Below are positions 1 through 12,800 of a stretch of 64,000 bases of DNA, piece after piece; within the stretch, counting starts at the first letter, position 1, and the number at the start of each line of letters is the position of its first letter. Where the stretch lies: assembly GCA_949358305.1 (NCBI GenBank), contig OX442315.1, positions 37,660,427-37,724,426 of the forward strand, written 5' to 3'. A program made the position numbers and the translations under genes. This DNA comes from Strigamia acuminata (Eukaryota; Arthropoda; Chilopoda; Geophilomorpha; Linotaeniidae). The notes beneath the pieces are model-generated. The model was not told the DNA's origin and searched no databases. It saw only the letters and a program-made list of their open reading frames with translations.

Positions 1-355
1 TTGCTTAGAATATTACGCAAATATGCTGGCGCCATCTCGGAGTATTCATACGAACCTGCAAAGTTCAGACGAAATCCGCTAGATGGCAACCCAATAATCT
101 GGCATGTCAATACGTCATCTTACAATAACTCAAATAAAAATTAGGTTTATTACCAGAAATCCTTTTATTTTCATTGCCTTAATCTTAAAACAAATTGAAA
201 AACTTAAAATAAAATCGTTTTGTTAACTCGGAATAATAAGCCGAAAGCTCTAGCGCCATCTTGTGCGATTTCTACGAACTTGCAAAGTTCGGACGAAATC
301 TATTAGATGGCGCAGACAATAATTACTTGATTTTACCGATTTGATATAATAAATT
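1..355. repeat. AT-rich dispersed repeat of about 250 bp
   Basis: Two diverged copies of a unit that recurs at 2730-4080 and 6370-6805. Its marks are a GCCATCT-type block, then GAACTTGCAAAGTT, then an inverted AGATGGC block, then AATAAAAATTAGATTTATTA. I see no reading frame. The unit flanks every gene copy in the first 7 kb, so it may have mediated the GTF2H3 duplication; that link is inference. Confidence 0.7.
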
Positions 356-484
356 TGCGTTGAAATACACATAAAACACAACAAAAAGAAGAAGAAAAAG
401 CCAATATATATCTAAATATACAAAACACTTAATCTTCGCTCACAACAGCGTCATCCATTGGACATATATAATTTGTTTACAGTA

Positions 485-1083
485 ATGGCGTCGGATGTTA
501 GGCGCCGAGTTGAACGAATTACTCGTTTACACGTTTGGATTACATTCCTCTGCTTGCTGGGTCTTTCACTATCATTCTACGCCTACTACGTTGAAGTACA
601 AAAAGCCCACGATAAGAAATACACAGCATTATGCGACATCAGCGAACACATGAGTTGCTCCAAAGTGTTCAACTCGGAAATACCAAAATTACCATTTCAA
701 TCAAAAACTCGGAATTAATTTCTTTTTCCTCCTAGATACGGCAAAGGCTTCGGAATACTGGATAAAATCGTGGGCAAGAACTCCCTGTTTCACCAACCAA
801 ACGGAATTTATGGAATGTTATTTTACCTCACATTCCCAATCATTGCTAAGCGACGAGCAAAATCAAAAAGGAAAAAATTAATTTTTGTTTCGTCCACAGC
901 TTATTACGATTCGCTCTTTTCAGTAATTTAATGACGACTTACCTGGCCGCTATTTTGTACTTTGTGCTATACGACTTTTGCCTGGTTTGCGTGTCGACTT
1001 ACGTCATTAACGCCGTGTTGATGGCGCTGAGTTTTAAAAAATTGTCCATAATGAAGTCTGATGCGCGGAAAAAAATTAAATAA
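485..1083 (+). CDS. VKORC1: VKORC1-like vitamin K epoxide reductase, three exons, splice donors not canonical
   Basis: VKORC1 is a four-helix ER membrane enzyme that reduces vitamin K epoxide for gamma-carboxylation of proteins. Exon 1 starts at ATG 485 and carries a hydrophobic helix (about residues 16-36) and the loop cysteine pair in CDISEHMSC (C50, C58). Exon 2 starts at 736 ([16 protein letters not shown]). Exon 3 runs from 900 to the stop at 1081-1083 and holds the catalytic CLVC motif followed by STYVIN, with the conserved Tyr. The family is about 160 residues and all parts are here. The oddity is splicing. Both acceptors are good (CCTAG at 735, CACAG at 899). No GT lies in the required phase after exon 1, where the frame runs into a stop at 716. 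Exon 2 has only a weak GC near 852. It may be decaying or use rare donors. Its 3' end is 49 bp from the 3' end of GTF2H3. Confidence 0.85.
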
Positions 1084-1342
1084 ATAAACTCCGATGTTTA
1101 TTACGATAAGAGTAATAAAAGGAATTCATATTTCATTTATTTTTCTTCTTTTTCGGCGGGGGACCGAGGAATTTAAAAACAGTTCTGGAATAAAAAAAAA
1201 ATTAAATAAATAAAAATTTCGGTTCTAAAATACGTTGAAACTTACTGACACGTTGAGCAAATTGGACTAAAATTGCAGAATACTGTAAAAAAAAAAATAA
1301 AAAATAGAATAAAATGAAATTATTGATTATTCCATTATTTCA

Positions 1343-1453
<111 letters not shown>

Positions 1454-1804
1454 TAACCGACGGTGGAAGCGCCAAATGTTTCCGTAACTGAGGCTCGGGC
1501 AAGTACAGCCACTAGATAACACTTATTTCAATATAAAATCACATTAAATTAAAAAACTATCCATTATTACTAATAAATATTGGAGAAATCCGGACAAATG
1601 AAGAATTTTGAGGTAAATTCCGTGCGTTAGATCGCAGCCCTGAAAAAGACAAAATTTTAAATAATTTATTTCGATTTGTTAAATTTTTAAAATTTTTCTT
1701 TACTTGTTGAATTAAACCAGAGTCGCCGTCTAACATACACGCATCGATGACCACATTCTGTTTCTGTGCTGTGAAGAAAACATTCATGAAATTCATGTAC
1801 TGAG

Positions 1805-1831
1805 ATAATCACGCCGTGTAGCAATTACGCG
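1805..1831. other. 27-bp microinversion in GTF2H3-A exon 6
   Basis: The segment between TACTGAG and CTGTCAAAATTG is the reverse complement of the equivalent segment in copy B (5439-5465), with two base differences and no change in length. In copy B it encodes IITPCSDYG, which joins exon 5 to the conserved QYMNFMN block at the length expected for the family. In copy A the inverted version reads into a stop. Copy B orientation is therefore ancestral. Confidence 0.85.
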
Positions 1832-1960
1832 TCTGTCAAAATTGTAACGAATTTTCTATATAAATTTAAAATTTCGGTCTAAATACGGCGCAATGTCGCA
1901 CCAATATCCTCGAAGAAATGTTTTGGCTCATTGGGTTCTGTTTTACTAACCTATTTATGT

Positions 1961-2027
1961 CTGAAAAACATTAAGGAGTGTTTTATTCTCAAAAATGTGA
2001 GTTTTTGGATTGATTTTATGAGGATAC
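1961..2027 (-). other. U12-type (minor spliceosome) intron in GTF2H3-A
   Basis: The 67-bp intron between exons 4 and 5 starts GTATCCTC, close to the U12 donor consensus GTATCCTT. It carries TCCTTAAT (1970-1977), close to the U12 branch site TTCCTTAAC, about 11 nt before the CAG acceptor. Splicing here makes a Tyr codon across the junction and restores KALCYI, a block conserved in GTF2H3. No U2-like polypyrimidine tract precedes the branch site. Confidence 0.75.
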
Positions 2028-2729
2028 AACAGAGCGCTTTGCATAAATCACCGGCCATTAATGATTCGGAGTACACGACGCCGTGGGATTCTGTAAATAA
2101 AATATTGGAAAAAACAAATTTTGCAATTTAAAAACGCTACGATTACTGTTGAGAATAAAATTCTTAATGTTGTCCCTGATCGACTTGTTGACGTTCGCGA
2201 ACAACTCGTAGCGGCCGTCGTTCGGTATGGAATCGCTTTTTTGATCCGGATTTAAATTTGGATACAAAAAATCGCTGCAAATCCATTTATTTTCGTTGTT
2301 AAAAGTGTTTTTTAAATTTAAATTTTTGTTGATTTTTTTTACCTGCTCTGGGAATAGCATGCTATTACAGCAATTTCATTTTGAGGATTTTTTATTAAAT
2401 GCAAGTTACAAAACACCATTACAGCATCGAGACAGTGAGTTAAAACATTCTGAAAACAGAAAACTTCAATAAATGTTTTGTTAAAAAAAAAATTGATTTT
2501 ACTTGGTTTTCCCTCAATATTTTCGGTCCCGGACTCGAATCCAACACAATTACCAACAACGATCCATTTTGAGTCGATGCATCTGCAATACCATCACACA
2601 TTAAGTAAAAATTAATAAAAATCGTAAAATTTAATATCGACTCATTTTTCTCCACATCCTCCATTTCTCTACCAACACGATACCGCCATCTGGTGCCAAC
2701 CATTAAAGGTTTTCACGTTTAATAATAGA

Positions 2730-4080
2730 GGGCTCCAAATCCTGAATTACATCATGTTGTAATTATTCGAATAAAAATTAGAATTGATACCATAATTCCG
2801 TTTATTTTTAATGCGCTAATACTAGTAACAACTAAGAAATAAATTTGTTTTAAATCGCTTAAAATATTGCAGAAATATGCTGGCGCCATCTCGGAGTATT
2901 CTTACAAACTTGCAAAGTTCAGATAGATGGCAACCCGATAATCTAGCATAGCATGTTAATGACGAAATCTTACAATAACTAAAATAAAAATTAGATTTAT
3001 TACAAGAAACCCGAGTATTTTCAGAGCACTAATATTAGCACATAAAAGAAACCTGAAAATAAAATCGTTTTGATAAATCGAAATAAATCCAAAAGCCTTG
3101 GCGCCATCTCGGGCAATTTCCACGAACTTGCAAACTTTAGACGAAATCCGCTAGATGGCAACCCGATAATCTGGCATTTTAATGACGTCATCTGCAAATA
3201 ACTCAAATGAAAATTAGATTTATTATCAGAAAACCTTCTCTTTTCATTCCACTAATATTAGTACGTATAGATCACTGAAAATTAAATCGTTTTAATAACT
3301 CTGAATAAGACGAGCGCCCGGCGCCATTTTGTGCGTTGAAAATACTGCAGACGGGATTCGCTCTTTTCAGCACATTACATCATATTGTGAGAACTCGAAT
3401 GATAATTAGATTTATTACCAGAAACTTGAGTATTTTTATAGCACTAATATTAGTACAGAATAGAAACCTGAAAATAAAATCGTTTTGATAAATCGAAATA
3501 AATCCAAAAGCCTTGGCGCCCCTCGGGCAATTTCCACGAACTTGTAAACTTTAGACGAAATCCGCTAAATGGCAACCCGATAATCTGGCATTTTAATGAC
3601 ATCATCTGAAAATAACTCAAATAAAAATTAGATTTATTATCAGAACTCCTTCTCTTTTCATTCCGCTAATATTAGTACGTATTGATCACTGAAAATTAAA
3701 TCGTTTTAATAACTCTGAATAAGATGAGCGCCCGGCGCCATGTTGGGCGTTGAAAATCCTGCAGACGGGATTCTCTCTTTTCAGCACATTACATATTTTG
3801 AGAATTCGAATAAAAATTAGATTTATTTCCAGAAATCCCTTTATTTTTTTTGCACTCATATTAGTACACACGAAAACCCAGCAAAAACTATAAACAAATT
3901 CGTTTAAATGACTAAAAACCGATTAATATATTTTTATATTTACATATTAAAAGTACAATTTATTTTAATTTCAATAAATTCCGATTGTAGCACTGCAAGT
4001 TGCATAATGCAAAACCGCGGATCGCTTTGGTAACCCTGTGTCATGAAATTTCGTTAATATTTTGATATTTTACAAAATTA
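2730..4080. repeat. Array of the 250-bp AT-rich repeat
   Basis: Four to five partial copies of the unit seen at 1-355, each with GGCGCCATCT, AACTTGCAAA, AGATGGCAACC, TAATGACGTCAT and AATATTAGTAC. No coding frame is visible. Reading frames here are short and not conserved between copies. Confidence 0.7.
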
Positions 4081-4125
4081 AAACGGTTCTATCGAATTAC
4101 GTGCTGTTGGTTGGCGGCCACAATT

Positions 4126-4942
4126 TTATTTCTTGACTTGTTTTTTCCGCCGATTTTTATTTTCAATTTGAGTGGTTTGTTTGCTTGTTGTTGCGGGTCG
4201 TTTCCATCGCCCGAATCGACGTCGATTGAGGACGGATTTTAAGATTTGGTTTCCAAACGGTGGGTGACGATTGATAATCTGCAAAAAAAAAAACAAGAAT
4301 TGAATGAAAATCAAAATCAAAGCAAATAAAATTGAATTCAATTTTAAATTCGATTTAAAATTCGAAAAAATTGAATAAAAAAAAAAAAAATTGAATAAAA
4401 AAAAGAAAAATTTGAATAAAAAATCAAAAAATTGAATAAAAAAATAAAAAAATTGAATAAAAAAATTGCAAATTAAATTAAGAATTAAGAAAATCGAATG
4501 TAAAATTCGAATAAAATTGAATTTTCAACGAAATAAAAATCAATTACATTCAATTAAAAAGAATTCACCATTTCAAGTTCTCTCGGGTTTACATCCTTGA
4601 TTTTTTTAAACGAGGTAATCTTCATTTGTCGCGTTTTGATCTTCCCCTCCATCGGAAAACGAATTGTCGGCCCGACTTCATCCTTATTCAAAGCGTTCAA
4701 CGTCTTTTTCTCCGACGTCCGCAACGTTACATCATTAAATTCCGTACACGACGCGAGCAGTTCGACCAAATCGCTCATCGTGGCGTCACTCGTCGACTTT
4801 ATAAACAACTTCATCGTGTCAAACGCCAGGCAGTAACGGGCCATTAAACGTCCCGTCTGAGTCGGGAACAGATCAAATCCTTCATCACCCATCCGAATTA
4901 TGTCGTTGTCGACCAACGTGTTGATACTGCGCACGCACATGT
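4126..4942 (-). pseudogene. HFM1: HFM1/Mer3 helicase fragment, two exons of the Sec63 region with an internal deletion
   Basis: HFM1 is a meiotic DNA helicase needed for crossover formation. Only part of its Sec63-like domain is here. Exon 4942-4569 has a good acceptor (TTTTGCAG) and encodes GRLMARYCLAFDTMKLF, EKKTLNALNKD and IRFPMEGKIKTRQMK. It then jumps in frame to TSFKKIKDVNPRELEM. In known HFM1 proteins about 100 residues (the NCLIQAQLG to NAG region) separate these blocks. The next exon, from 4278, continues exactly as expected (IINRHPPFGNQILKSV), then diverges into a Lys/Arg-rich tail ending at 4126. The intron between is low-complexity A-rich DNA. The helicase core and the family C-terminus are absent from the window. 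Confidence 0.8.
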
Positions 4943-5034
4943 CTGCAAAATTGACAAAATATTTGATTTTGATTTTATTTTAGAAAAAATAGACACAAAA
5001 CCCGAGTAATGTCGACTCCAGCGCGTCTTTTTCC

Positions 5035-6770
5035 ATTATTCCATTATTCCATTATTTCATAGCGAAATGTGTGATGGATTACTGGATAAACAACAGAACA
5101 AACGTAGCCGATTTCAATGAGATTTCTATGGCAGAAACAAGCGGCGCGGAAATCGACTTTAACCAGTGGTGGAAGCGCCAGATATTTCCGTAATTGAGGC
5201 TCGGGCAAGTACAGCCACTAGATAACACTTATTTCAATATAAAATCACATTAAATGCGTTAGATCGCAGCCCTGAAAAAGACAAAATTTTAAATAATTTA
5301 TTTCGATTTTTTTAAATTTTTTAAATTTTTCTTTACTTGTTGAATTAAACCAAAGTGGCCGTCTAACATACACGCACCGATGACCACATTCTGTTTCTGT
5401 GCTGTGATGAAAACATTCATGAAATTCATGTACTGAGACCCGTAATCGCTACACGGCGTGATTATCTGTCAAAATTGTAACGATTTTTCAATATAAATTT
5501 AAAATTTCGGTCTAAATACGGCGCAATGTCGCACCAATATCCTCGAAGAAATGTTTTGGCTCATTGGGTTTTGTTTTTCTAACCTATTTATGTTTGAAAA
5601 ACATTAAGGAGTGTTTTATTCTCGAAAATGTGAGTTTTTGGATTGATTTTATGAGGATTCAACAGAGCGCTTTGCATAAAGCACCGGCCATTAATGATTC
5701 GGAGTACACGACGCCGTGGGATTCTGTAAATAAAATATTGGAAAAAACAAATTTTGCAATTTAAAGACGCTTCGATTACTGGTGAGGATGAAATTCTTAA
5801 TGTTGTCCCCGATCGACTTGTTGACGTTCGCGAACAACTCGTAGCGGCCGTCGTTCGGTTTGGAATCGCTTTTTAGATCCGGATTTAAATTTGGATACAA
5901 AAAATCGCTGCAAATCCATTTGTTTTCGTTGTTGAAAGTGGTTTTTAAATTTAAATTTTTGTTGATTTTTTTACCTGCTCTGGGAATAGCATGCTATTAC
6001 AGCAAGTTCATTTTGAGGATTTTTCATTAAATGCAAGTTACAAAACACCATTACAGCATCGAGACAGTGAGTTAAAACATTCTGAAAACAGAAAACTTGA
6101 ATAAATGTTTTGTTAAAAAAAAAATTGATTTTACTTGGTTTTCCCTCAATATTTTCGGTCCCGGACTCGAATCCAACACAATTACCAACAACATTCCATT
6201 TTGAGTCGATGCATCTGCAATACCATCACACATTAAGTAAAAATTAATAAAAATCGTGAAATTTAATATCGACTCATTTTTCTCCACATCCTCCATTTCT
6301 CTACCAACACGATACTGCCATCTGGTGCCAACCATTAAAAGTTTTTACCTTTAATAATAGAGCGCTCCAAATCCTGAATTACATCATATTGTAATTATTC
6401 GAATAAAAATTAGAATTGATACCATAATTCCGTTTATTTTTAATGTGCTAATACTAGTAACAACTAAGAAATAAATTTGTTTTAAATCGCTTAAAATATT
6501 GCACAAATATGCTGGCGCCATCTCGGAGTATTCTTACAAACTTGCAAAGTTCAGATAGATGGCAACCCGATAATCTAGCATAGCATGTTAATGACGAAAT
6601 CTTACAATAACTAAAATAAAAATTAGATTTATTACAAGAAACCCGAGTATTTTCAGAGCACTAATATTAGTACATAAAAGAAACCTGAAAATAAAATCGT
6701 TTTGATAAATCCGAATAACTCCAAAAGCCCTGGCGCCATCTCGGGCAATTTCCACGAACTTGCAAAGTTT
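5035..6770. repeat. Segmental duplication, copy B
   Basis: Partner of 1329-3100, same orientation. It ends on the left in a short CCATTATT microrepeat and on the right where the 21-bp satellite starts. Confidence 0.85.
5083..6296 (-). pseudogene. GTF2H3: GTF2H3 copy B, 3'-truncated pseudogene with mutated splice sites
   Basis: Exons by homology to copy A: 6296-6135, 6081-5975, 5907-5774, 5723-5661, 5593-5535, 5465-5337, 5271-5255 (remnant) and 5217-5083. Exon 6 here keeps the ancestral reading IITPCSDYG before QYMNFMN. Damage differs from copy A. The donor of intron 3 reads GA instead of GT (5772-5773). The U12 donor reads GA (5659-5660) and its acceptor AA (5594-5595). A 74-bp deletion removes most of exon 7 with its donor. 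A 1-nt deletion shifts the frame inside the first zinc-finger CxxC. Exons 9 and 10 are missing. Confidence 0.88.
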
Positions 6771-6804
6771 ACACGAAATTCGCTAGATGGCAACCCTATA
6801 TTCT

Positions 6805-9800
6805 GACATCGATTTTATGGCCAAAAACATCGATTTTATGTCAGAAACATCAATTTTTTAGCTAAAAACATCGATTTCCTAGTAGAAAAATTGATTTTCT
6901 ATCTAAAAACATCGATTTTATAGCAGAAACATCGATTTTATAGCTAAAAACATCGATTTTATGGCTAAAAACATCGATTTTATAGCAGAAACATTGATTT
7001 TATAACAGGAACATCGATTTTATAGCTAAAAAGATCGATTTTATAGCAGAAACATCGATTTTACAGCTAAAAACACTGATTTTGCAGCTAAAAACATCGA
7101 TTTTGCAGCAGAAACATCGAATTTATAGCTAAAAACATTGATTTTATAGCTAAAAACATCGTTTTTACAGCAGAAACATCGATTTTCTAGCTAAAAACAT
7201 CGTTTTTGCAGCAGAAATATCGATTTTCTAGCTAAAAACATCGATTTTATAGCAGAAACTTCGATTTTATAGCTAAAAACATCGATTTTGCAGCAGAAAC
7301 ATTGATTTTAGAGCTAAAAACATCAATTTTATAGCTAAAAACATCTTTTTTACAGCAGAAACATCAATTTTCTAGCCAAAAACATCGATTTTTTATTAGA
7401 ACATCGATTTTCTAGCTAAAAACATCGATTTTATAGCAGAAACATCGATTTTATAGCTAAAATCATCGATTTTATAGCTAAAATCATCGATTTTATGGCT
7501 AAAAACATAGATTTTATAGCAGAAACATCGATTTTATGGTTAAAAACATCGATTTTCTAGCTAAAAACATCGTTTTTACAGCAGAAACATCGATTTTCTA
7601 GCTAAAAACATCGTTTTTGCAGCAGAAATATCGATTTTCTAGCTAAAAACATCGATTTTATAGCAGAAACATAGATTTTATAGTTAAAAACATCGTTTTT
7701 GCAGCTGAAACATAGATTTTCTAGCCAAAAACATCGATTTTATAGTAGGAACATCGATTTTCTAGCTAAACACATCGATTTTATAGCGAAACTTCGATTT
7801 TATAGCTAAAAACATCGGTTTTGCAGCAGAAACATCGATTTTCTAGCCAAAAACATCGATTTTATAGTAGGAACATCGATTTTATTGCTAAATACATCGA
7901 TTTTATTGCTAAATACATCGATTTTATAGTTAAAAACATTGATTTTATAGCAGAAACATCGATTTTATAGCTAAAATCATCGATTTTATAGCTAAAATCA
8001 TCGATTTTATAGCTAAAATCATCGATTTTATGGCTAAAAACATAGATTTTATAGCAGAAACATCGATTTTATGGTTCAAAACATCGATTTTCTAGCTAAA
8101 AACATCGTTTTTACAGCAGAAACATCGATTTTCTAGCTAAAAACATCGTTTTTGCAGCAGAAATATCGATTTTCTAGCTAAAAACATCGATTTTATAGCA
8201 GAAACATAGATTTTATAGTTAAAAACATCGTTTTTGCAGCTGAAACATCGATTTTCTAGCCAAAAACATCGATTTTATAGTAGGAACATCGATTTTCTAG
8301 CTAAACACATCGATTTTATAGCAGAAACTTCGATTTTATAGCTAAAAACATCGGTTTTGCAGCAGAAACATCGATTTTCTAGCCAAAAACATCGATTTTA
8401 TAGTAGGAACATCGATTTTATTGCTAAATACATCGATTTTATTACTAAATACATCGATTTTATGGTTAAAAACATTGATCTTATTGCAGAAACATCAATA
8501 TTATTGCAGAAACATCGATTTTATAGCAGAAACTTCGATTTTATAGCTAAAAACATCGATTTTGCAGCAGAAACATTGATTTTAGAGCTAAAAACATCAA
8601 TTTTATAGCTAAAAACATCTTTTTTACAGCAGAAACATCGATTTTCTAGCCAAAAACATCGATTTTTTATTAGAACATCGATTTTCTAGCTAAAAACATC
8701 GATTTTATAGCAGAAACTTTGATTTTATAGCTAAAAACATCGATTTTGCAGCAGAAACATTGATTTTAGAGCTAAAAACATCGATTTTATAGTTAAAAAC
8801 ATTGATTTTATAGCAGAAACATCGATTTTATAGCTAAAATCATCGATTTTATGGCTAAAAACATAGATTTTATAGCAGAAACATCGATTTTATGGTTAAA
8901 AACATCGATTTTCTAGCTAAAAACATCGTTTTTACAGCAGAAACATCGATTTTCTAGCTAAAAACATCGTTTTTGCAGCTGAAACATCGATTTTCTAGCC
9001 AAAAACATCGATTTTATAGTAGGAACATCGATTTTCTAGCTAAACACATCGATTTTATAGCAGAAACTTCGATTTTATAGCTAAAAACATCGGTTTTGCA
9101 GCAGAAACATCGATTTTCTAGCCAAAAACATCGATTTTATAGTAGGAACATCGATTTTATTGCTAAATACATCGATTTTATTACTAAATACATCGATTTT
9201 ATGGTTAAAAACATTGATCTTATTGCAGAAACATCAATATTATTGCAGAAACATCGATTTTATAGCAGAAACTTCGATTTTATAGCTAAAAACATCGATT
9301 TTGCAGCAGAAACATTGATTTTAGAGCTAAAAACATCAATTTTATAGCTAAAAACATCTTTTTTACAGCAGAAACATCGATTTTCTAGCCAAAAACATCG
9401 ATTTTTTATTAGAACATCGATTTTCTAGCTAAAAACATCGATTTTATAGCAGAAACTTTGATTTTATAGCTAAAAACATCGATTTTGCAGCAGAAACATC
9501 GATTTTCTAGCCAAAAACATCGATTTTATAGTAGGAACATCGATTTTATTGCTAAATACATCGATTTTATTGCTAAATACATCGATTTTATAGTTAAAAA
9601 CATTGATTTTATAGCAGAAACATCGATTTTATAGCTAAAATCATCGATTTTATAGCTAAAATCATCGATTTTATGGCTAAAAACATAGATTTTATAGCAG
9701 AAACATCGATTTTATGGTTAAAAACATCGATTTTCTAGCTAAAAACATCGTTTTTACAGCAGAAACATCGATTTTCTAGCTAAAAACATCGTTTTTGCAG

Positions 9801-12800
9801 CAGAAATATCGATTTTCTAGCTAAAAACATCGATTTTATAGCAGAAACATAGATTTTATAGTTAAAAACATCGTTTTTGCAGCTGAAACATCGATTTTCT
9901 AGCCAAAAACATCGATTTTATAGTAGGAACATCGATTTTCTAGCTAAACACATCGATTTTATAGCAGAAACTTCGATTTTATAGCTAAAAACATCGGTTT
10001 TGCAGCAGAAACATCGATTTTCTAGCCAAAAACATCGATTTTATAGTAGGAACATCGATTTTATTGCTAAATACATCGATTTTATTGCTAAATACATCGA
10101 TGTTATGGTTAAAAACATTGATTTTATGGTTAAAAACATTGATTTTATAGCAGAAACATCGATTTTATAGCTAAAATCAGCGATTTTATGGCTAAAACAT
10201 CGATTTTATAGCAGAAACTTCGATTTTATAGCTAAAAACATCGGTTTTGCAGCAGAAACATCGATTTTCTAGCCAAAAACATCGATTTTATAGTAGGAAC
10301 ATCGATTTTATTGCTAAATACATCGATTTTATTGCTAAATACATCGATTTTATGGTTAAAAACATTGATTTTATGGTTAAAAACATTGATTTTATAGCAG
10401 AAACATCGATTTTATAGCTAAAATCATCGATTTTATGGCTAAAACATCGATTTTATAGCAGAAACATCGATTTTATAGCTAAAAACATCGATTTTGCAGC
10501 AGAAACATCGATTTTCTAGCCAAAAACATCGATTTTATAGTAGGAACATCGATTTTATTGCTAAATACATCGATTTTATTACTAAATACATCGATTTTAT
10601 GGTTAAAAACATTGATCTTATTGCAGAAACATCAATATTATTGCAAAAACATCGATTTTATAGCAGAAACTTCGATTTTATAGCTAAAAACATCGATTTT
10701 GCAGCAGAAACATTGATTTTAGAGCTAAAAACATCAATTTTATAGCTAAAAACATCTTTTTTACAGCAGAAACATCGATTTTCTAGCCAAAAACATCGAT
10801 TTTTTATTAGAACATCGATTTTCTAGCTAAAAACATCGATTTTACAGCAGAAACTTCGATTTTATAGCTAAAAACATCGATTTTGCAGCAGAAACATCGA
10901 TTTTCTAGCCAAAAACATCGATTTTATAGTAGGAACATCGATTTTATTGCTAAATACGTCGATTTTATTGCTAAATACATCGATTTTATAGTTAAAAACA
11001 TTGATTTTATAGCAGAAACATCGATTTTATAGCTAAAATCATCGATTTTATAGCTAAAATCATCGATTTTATGGCTAAAAACATAGATTTTATAGCAGAA
11101 ACATCGATTTTATGGTTAAAAACATCGATTTTCTAGCTAAAAACATCGTTTTTACAGCAGAAACATCGATTTTCTAGCTAAAAACATCGTTTTTGCAGCA
11201 GAAATATCGATTTTCTAGCTAAAAACATCGATTTTATAGCAGAAACATAGATTTTATAGTTAAAAACATCGTTTTTGCAGCTGAAACATCGATTTTCTAG
11301 CCAAAAACATCGATTTTATAGTAGGAACATCGATTTTCTAGCTAAACACATCGATTTTATAGCAGAAACTTCGATTTTATAGCTAAAAACATCGGTTTTG
11401 CAGCAGAAACATCGATTTTCTAGCCAAAAACATCGATTTTATAGTAGGAACATCGATTTTATTGCTAAATACATCGATTTTATTGCTAAATACATCGATT
11501 TTATGGTTAAAAACATTGATTTTATGGTTAAAAACATTGATTTTATAGCAGAAACATCGATTTTATAGCTAAAATCATCGATTTTATGGCTAAAACATCA
11601 ATTTTATAGCAGAAACATCGATTTTATGGCTAAAAACATCGATTTTGCAGCAGAAACATCGATTTTCTAGCCAAAAACATCGATTTTATAGTAGGAACAT
11701 CGATTTTATTGCTAAATACATCGATTTTATTACTAAATACATCGATTTTATGGTTAAAAACATTGATTTTATGGTTAAAAACATTGATTTTATAGCAGAA
11801 ACATCGATTTTATAGCTAAAATCATCGATTGTATGGCTAAAACATCGATTTTATAGCAGAAACTTCGATTTTATAGCTAAAAACATCGGTTTTGCAGCAG
11901 AAACATCGATTTTCTAGCCAAAAACATCGATTTTATAGTAGGAACATCGATTTTATTGCTAAATACATCGATTTTATTTCTAAATACATCGATTTTATGG
12001 TTAAAAACATTGATTTTATGGTTAAAAACATTGATTTTATAGCAGAAACATCGATTTTATAGCTAAAATCATCGATTTTATGGCTAAAACATCGATTTTA
12101 TAGCAGAAACATCGATTTTATGGCTAAAAACATCGATTTTCTAGCCAAAAACATCGATTTTATAGTAGGAACATCGATTTTATTGCTAAATACATCGATT
12201 TTATTACTAAATACATCGATTTTATGGTTAAAAACATTGATCTTATTGCAGAAACATCAATATTATTGCAGAAACATCGATTTTATAGCAGAAACTTCGA
12301 TTTTATAGCTAAAAACATCGATTTTGCAGCAGAAACATTGATTTTAGAGCTAAAAACATCAATTTTATAGCTAAAAACATCTTTTTTACAGCAGAAACAT
12401 CGATTTTCTAGCCAAAAACATCGATTTTTTATTAGAACATCGATTTTCTAGCTAAAAACATCGATTTTATAGCAGAAACTTCGATTTTATAGCTAAAAAC
12501 ATCGATTTTGCAGCAGAAACATTGATTTTAGAGCTAAAAACATCGATTTTATAGTTAAAAACATTGATTTTATAGCAGAAACATCGATTTTATAGCTAAA
12601 ATTATCGATTTTATAGCTAAAATCATCGATTTTATGGCTAAAAACATAGATTTTATAGCAGAAACATTGATTTTATGGTTAAAAACATCGATTTTCTAGC
12701 TAAAAACATCGTTTTTACAGCAGAAACATCGATTTTCTAGCTAAAAACATCGTTTTTGCAGCTGAAACATCGATTTTCTAGCCAAAAACATCGATTTTAT

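Noticed and set aside
458-484. Upstream extension of VKORC1 from 458
   Set aside because: It would start at TTG. The ATG at 485 gives the normal length before the first membrane helix.
5651-5661. Apparent nonsense codon in GTF2H3-B exon 4
   Set aside because: It disappears once the U12 intron is recognised. The change hits the splice donor (GT to GA), not a codon.
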